Below are positions 61,089 through 64,000 of a stretch of DNA of 64,000 bases, piece after piece (the first letter of the stretch is position 1; the number at the start of each line of letters is the position of its first letter). The position numbers were made by a program, and so were the translations under genes. The DNA lies in NCBI GenBank assembly GCA_964568735.1, contig CAZMRF010000013.1:21911-85910 (forward strand), in the 5' to 3' direction. Source of the stretch: CAZMRF01 sp964568735. Its GTDB lineage: Bacteria > Acidobacteriota > Polarisedimenticolia > JACPZX01. Under the pieces are notes generated by a model. It did not search any database. It saw nothing but the letters and a program-made list of their open reading frames with translations, and was not told where the DNA came from.

Positions 61089-61834
61089 GCCTGGACCCTG
61101 CTCCAGCGCTCTCGATCGTCATACCCGCCTACAACGAGGAAAGGCGGCTGAGCGCCTCGCTCGGCGAGGTGGCCGAATTCATGGCTGCGTGGCCCGGCGG
61201 CGCCGAGACGATCATCGTCGACGACGGCAGCCGTGACGGAACCTCCTCGATTGCCTGCGACTTCGCCGCCCGCCGGTCCGGCGTCACGGTGCTCGTCAAC
61301 AAGATCAACCGTGGGAAGGGCTACAGCATCCGGAGGGGGGTCCTCGAGGCGAGAGGTGAAAACGTCCTTCTCTCCGATACCGACCTTTCCACGCCGCTGA
61401 ACGATGCCCACAACCTCCTCCAAAGGCTGAGGGCCCTGGGTGGGGGGATCGTCATCGGATCACGGGGGCTCGATACCTCCAACGTCGAGATCCGGCAGAA
61501 CGCCATCCGGGAGGGCATGGGACGCGTTTTTAATATTCTGGTTAGAGCCATAACAAATTTGCCTTACAGAGACACCCAATGCGGCTTCAAGCTCATGACT
61601 CTGTCTCTTACCAAACCAATATTTCAGAAGGCGAGGATTGATGGATTCGCCTATGACGTCGAGCTCCTCTATGTGGCGCGCCGCCACGGGATTCCCATCG
61701 ACGAGGTTCCCGTGACCTGGCGGAATGCGCCCGGATCCAAGGTCGGCATGGTGAGCGCCCCCATCCTGATGCTCAGGGACATCATCCGGGTCGTCCGATG
61801 GGAACGGCAGGGCCTCTATGACATCGATCCCTGA
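61085..61834 (+). CDS. Family 2 glycosyltransferase, polyprenyl-phosphate glycosyltransferase type
   Basis: 249 residues. The GT-A core shows LSIVIPAYNEERRL, ETIIVDDGSRDGT, NRGKGYSIRRGV, metal-binding DTD in LLSDTDLSTPL, and DTQCGFKLM. The pattern matches dolichyl/polyprenyl-phosphate glucosyl- or mannosyltransferases (ALG5/DPM1-like). No long transmembrane tail is present. Likely it loads a sugar onto a lipid carrier at the inner membrane. GTG start within the atpC stop. Codons between about 61530 and 61630 are unusually AT-rich for this region, although the protein motifs continue unbroken. Confidence 0.87.
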   Translation: MSLDPAPALSIVIPAYNEERRLSASLGEVAEFMAAWPGGAETIIVDDGSRDGTSSIACDFAARRSGVTVLVNKINRGKGYSIRRGVLEARGENVLLSDTDLSTPLNDAHNLLQRLRALGGGIVIGSRGLDTSNVEIRQNAIREGMGRVFNILVRAITNLPYRDTQCGFKLMTLSLTKPIFQKARIDGFAYDVELLYVARRHGIPIDEVPVTWRNAPGSKVGMVSAPILMLRDIIRVVRWERQGLYDIDP

Positions 61835-62393
61835 CGCCCGAGGATCCGGAGAAGGGAAGCCCGCAGACCGCAAGGGGAGAGGGCGGCCGATCGCGACAGG
61901 GGAGCGCGGCGTCCGCGCCGCTGCATCGAAGATCCTGAGCCGACGCCTCCTCGGAAAACTCGGGAGAAGGCTCCACAAGGCAGGCCGGCGGATCGTTTTT
62001 GCCAACGGCTGCTTTGACCTTCTCCACCCGGGCCATATCTCCCTCCTCGAGGAGGCTCGCAGGAAGGGGGACATCCTCGTGGTGGGCCTCAACAGCGATC
62101 GATCGGTCCGCAGGCTCAAGGGGGCCGGCCGGCCGCTCCTGCCCCAGAAGAGCCGAGCACGGATGCTCGCGGCGCTCGAATGCGTCGACTACGTCACCAT
62201 CTTCGGGGAGGCCACGCCGCTCACGACGATCCGCCTGCTCGGGCCCGACGTCCTGGTCAAGGGCTCCGACTGGAAGCGCGGAGAGATCGTGGGCCGTGAG
62301 GAGGTCGAGTCCCGGGGTGGGCGCGTCGTTCGCGTCCGCCTGAAGGGGGGCCACTCGACGAGCCGGCTCCTCCGGCAGCTTCGCGGAGTCTGA
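61818..62393 (+). CDS. rfaE2: D-glycero-beta-D-manno-heptose 1-phosphate adenylyltransferase-like (RfaE domain II)
   Basis: 191 residues. A basic, low-complexity N-terminal extension (about 45 residues) precedes a cytidylyltransferase-fold domain with VFANGCFDLLHPGH (the HxGH nucleotide site), VVGLNSDRSVRRLKG, and GPDVLVKGSDW. This is HldE domain II, which activates heptose-1-phosphate with ATP for LPS core synthesis. The kinase half (HldA) is not fused. It overlaps the glycosyltransferase by 17 nt; together they suggest envelope glycan assembly. A longer-than-usual N-terminus raises the option of a downstream start. Confidence 0.88.
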   Translation: MTSIPDARGSGEGKPADRKGRGRPIATGERGVRAAASKILSRRLLGKLGRRLHKAGRRIVFANGCFDLLHPGHISLLEEARRKGDILVVGLNSDRSVRRLKGAGRPLLPQKSRARMLAALECVDYVTIFGEATPLTTIRLLGPDVLVKGSDWKRGEIVGREEVESRGGRVVRVRLKGGHSTSRLLRQLRGV

Positions 62394-62455
62394 GCTGGCG
62401 GCTCCAGTTACGGTCCTTTCGCTACTCGCGCGGTAGACTGCTCGCGTGTGTTCCG

Positions 62456-62478
62456 AGGCAGTTGGATTTTCCCTGCCT
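62456..62478. other. Hairpin between rfaE2 and the helicase gene
   Basis: AGGCAG/CTGCCT stem with an 11-nt AT-rich loop, ending 8 nt before the helicase ATG. It may be a terminator-like or operator element at the boundary of the accessory segment. No other signal is seen in this 93-bp gap. Confidence 0.25.
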
Positions 62479-62486
62479 AACACCGT

Positions 62487-63812
62487 ATGAAACCAACGGC
62501 GGCCGTGACAGATTGCCGCCGATTGTCCAGGTCCCAGCAGAATGACGTGACGACGTTCTTCCACGCCAAGTATCGGGCTCACGCCCTCACCCTTCGCGGA
62601 GCGACGGGGAGCATCGAGGCTCTCACTCGCTCCATCGCAGGATCCCGTGTCGATCTGAACCCGCACCAGGTGGACGCGGCGCTATTCGCCATCCGCTCGC
62701 CGCTCACGAGGGGCGTGATCCTGGCCGACGAGGTCGGGCTGGGGAAGACGATTGAGGCGGGGATCGTGATCTCCCAGCGCTGGGCCGAGCGCAAGCGCCG
62801 CATCCTCGTCATCGTGCCCGCGACGCTCCGCAAGCAGTGGCAGCAGGAGCTGGAGACCAAGTTCTACCTGCCCACGCGGGTGCTCGATTCGCGGGTGTTC
62901 AACGCCCTGGTGGAGGAAGGCATCTCCAACCCGTTCGATTCCACCGACAGGCTGGTGATCTGCTCCTACCACTTCGCGTCCGCGAAGGGGAACGAGATTC
63001 GCCGCGTCCCCTGGGACCTCGTGGTCATCGACGAGGCGCACCGGCTGCGGAACGTCTACAAGAAGGCGAGCAAGCTGGCCCGCAACATAGGGGACGCCGT
63101 GGGGAGTTCGCCCAAGCTCCTCCTGACGGCCACGCCTCTCCAGAACTCGCTCATGGAGCTCTACGGCTTGGCCAGCGTCATCGACGACCATCTCTTCGGG
63201 GACGCGACCTCCTTCCGCGATCGGTTCGTCCGGGCGACGGACGAGCGCGAGCGGAACGCCGAGCTTCGCACCCGCCTGCAGCCCATCTGCGCCCGGACCC
63301 TGCGGAAGCAGGTCGTGGAGTACATTCCGTTCACCCGGCGCATCCCGATCACCCAGGACTTCCTGCCGAGCGACGCGGAGCACGAGCTCTACGAGGCCAT
63401 CTCCTCCTACCTCCAGCGGGATCAGCTCATCGCCCTGCCCGCGAGCCAGCGCACGCTGATCACGCTGGTCCTGCGGAAACTCCTCGCCTCCTCCACGTTC
63501 GCCATCGCCGCCACGCTGGAGCGGTTGGCCATGCGGCTGGAGGCCATGTCCTCCAACCCGGAGAACCTGCTCGATGACGAGGACCTCGAGTGCGTCGATG
63601 AACTCCAGGACGAATTGGAAGAGCAGGAAGAGGCCGAGGAGTCCGAGGAGGAGAAGCCCGCCGAGGAGCCTCAGCGCATCGACCCGGAACGACTCAAGAG
63701 CGAGATCGCCGACCTGCGGCGGTTCGTGGAGGGCGCCAAGCGCATCTCGGTGAACGCCAAAGGAGAGGCCCTGATCCCCGCCCTGAAGATCGCCTTCGAC
63801 AAGGCCCAATAA
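62487..63812 (+). CDS. SNF2-family helicase, N-terminal portion, ended by in-frame stop
   Basis: 441 residues before a TAA. The ATPase lobe 1 has LNPHQVDAALFAIRSP, Walker A LADEVGLGKTIEAG (GLGKT 84-88), VIVPATLRKQWQQEL, the DEAH box VVIDEAHRLRN, and LLTATPLQNSLMELYGL. An acidic linker (EEQEEAEESEEEKPAEE) follows. Relatives are roughly 900-1000 residues and carry a second helicase lobe. Here TAA at 63810-63812 interrupts the same frame, and lobe-2-like sequence (AVLFTESRRTQQYL) continues directly after it. The gene is therefore split, pseudogenised or affected by a sequence error. Such SNF2 proteins often sit with DNA methylases in defence loci, but that would be beyond the window. Confidence 0.8.
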   Translation: MKPTAAVTDCRRLSRSQQNDVTTFFHAKYRAHALTLRGATGSIEALTRSIAGSRVDLNPHQVDAALFAIRSPLTRGVILADEVGLGKTIEAGIVISQRWAERKRRILVIVPATLRKQWQQELETKFYLPTRVLDSRVFNALVEEGISNPFDSTDRLVICSYHFASAKGNEIRRVPWDLVVIDEAHRLRNVYKKASKLARNIGDAVGSSPKLLLTATPLQNSLMELYGLASVIDDHLFGDATSFRDRFVRATDERERNAELRTRLQPICARTLRKQVVEYIPFTRRIPITQDFLPSDAEHELYEAISSYLQRDQLIALPASQRTLITLVLRKLLASSTFAIAATLERLAMRLEAMSSNPENLLDDEDLECVDELQDELEEQEEAEESEEEKPAEEPQRIDPERLKSEIADLRRFVEGAKRISVNAKGEALIPALKIAFDKAQ

Positions 63813-64000
63813 GTGGGGGCGCAGCGGAAAGCCGTCCTCTTCACCGAATCGCGCCGGACCCAGCAGTACCTTTTCGACCTGCTCTCGCGCAGCGGCTACG
63901 AGGGCAAGCTCGTGATGATGAACGGATCGAACAACGATCCGCAGTCGAAGGCGATCTACGAGACCTGGAGGGCGCGCCAGGAGAAGCAGGACGGCCTGAC
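63813..64000 (+). pseudogene. Second part of the SNF2-family helicase (helicase lobe 2), cut by window end
   Basis: The same reading frame as the upstream helicase resumes right after the TAA with GTG GGG GCG. The encoded residues include RKAVLFTESRRTQQYLFDLL and VMMNGSNNDPQSKAIYETW, which match the start of the SNF2 C-terminal lobe. Either translation restarts at this GTG (no clear Shine-Dalgarno) or the TAA is a nonsense mutation in one long gene. It continues past the window end. Confidence 0.6.

Overview
The window is 64 kb of GC-rich (about 65% by eye) DNA from a diderm bacterium and carries the presumed chromosomal replication origin. A diderm host is indicated by a heptose nucleotidyltransferase of LPS assembly, a YidC with a large periplasmic domain and a GyrB with the Gram-negative-type TOPRIM insertion. 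A 720-residue secreted protein resembles the VWFA-related family described from Acidobacteria. With the giant kinase/ATPase/TPR/sigma-54 regulator this makes Acidobacteriota or a nearby phylum the best guess, not a proof.

Left part (1-20.4 kb): housekeeping and accessory genes in short units. They are a parvulin isomerase, a secreted hydrolase, an arsenosugar-type radical SAM pair (arsS plus a peroxidase-like partner), a NiCoT-type metal transporter, an SthA-like flavoprotein, mpl, an FHA-GAF histidine kinase, an amidohydrolase, a bacterial deoxyhypusine-synthase-like protein and glutamate dehydrogenase. The classic rpsU-dnaG-rpoD operon follows, then larB divergent from ubiX-ubiA.

Middle (20.4-36.8 kb): an accessory, regulation-rich region. 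A 690-bp gene-poor stretch with strong hairpins and a possible 32-residue peptide precedes a diguanylate cyclase response regulator and a 1371-residue hybrid histidine kinase. A near-consensus sigma-54 promoter, a small secreted protein and a 1909-residue sigma-54 activator come next. The activator has a degenerate kinase, an AAA/STAND-like ATPase, TPRs, a GAF domain, a sigma-54 AAA+ domain and a Fis helix-turn-helix. Its first ~1130 codons are much less GC-rich than the rest. Facing it is a membrane-thioredoxin fusion, a secreted protein ending in a 41-residue ten-cysteine tail (halocin C8-like by layout) and the VWA protein. This region is the best candidate for an undescribed system.

Right part (36.8-64 kb): gene orientation flips at 49.3-49.7 kb, where a perfect DnaA box and AT-rich DNA mark the likely oriC. 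Leftward run dnaA, dnaN, gyrB, gyrA, a fructose-6-phosphate aldolase/transaldolase and an acyl-CoA carboxylase (pccB-accC-biotin carrier), with hup convergent to them. Rightward run rpmH, rnpA, yidD, yidC, khpB/jag, rsmG, parA, parB, a bactofilin, the F1 ATP synthase genes atpHAGDC, a polyprenyl-phosphate-type glycosyltransferase and rfaE2. Two parS sites lie just before parA. recF, mnmE, mnmG and the F0 genes are missing from their usual places. At the right edge is a SNF2-family helicase whose frame is cut by an in-frame TAA. No tRNA, rRNA, insertion sequence or CRISPR array was recognised.
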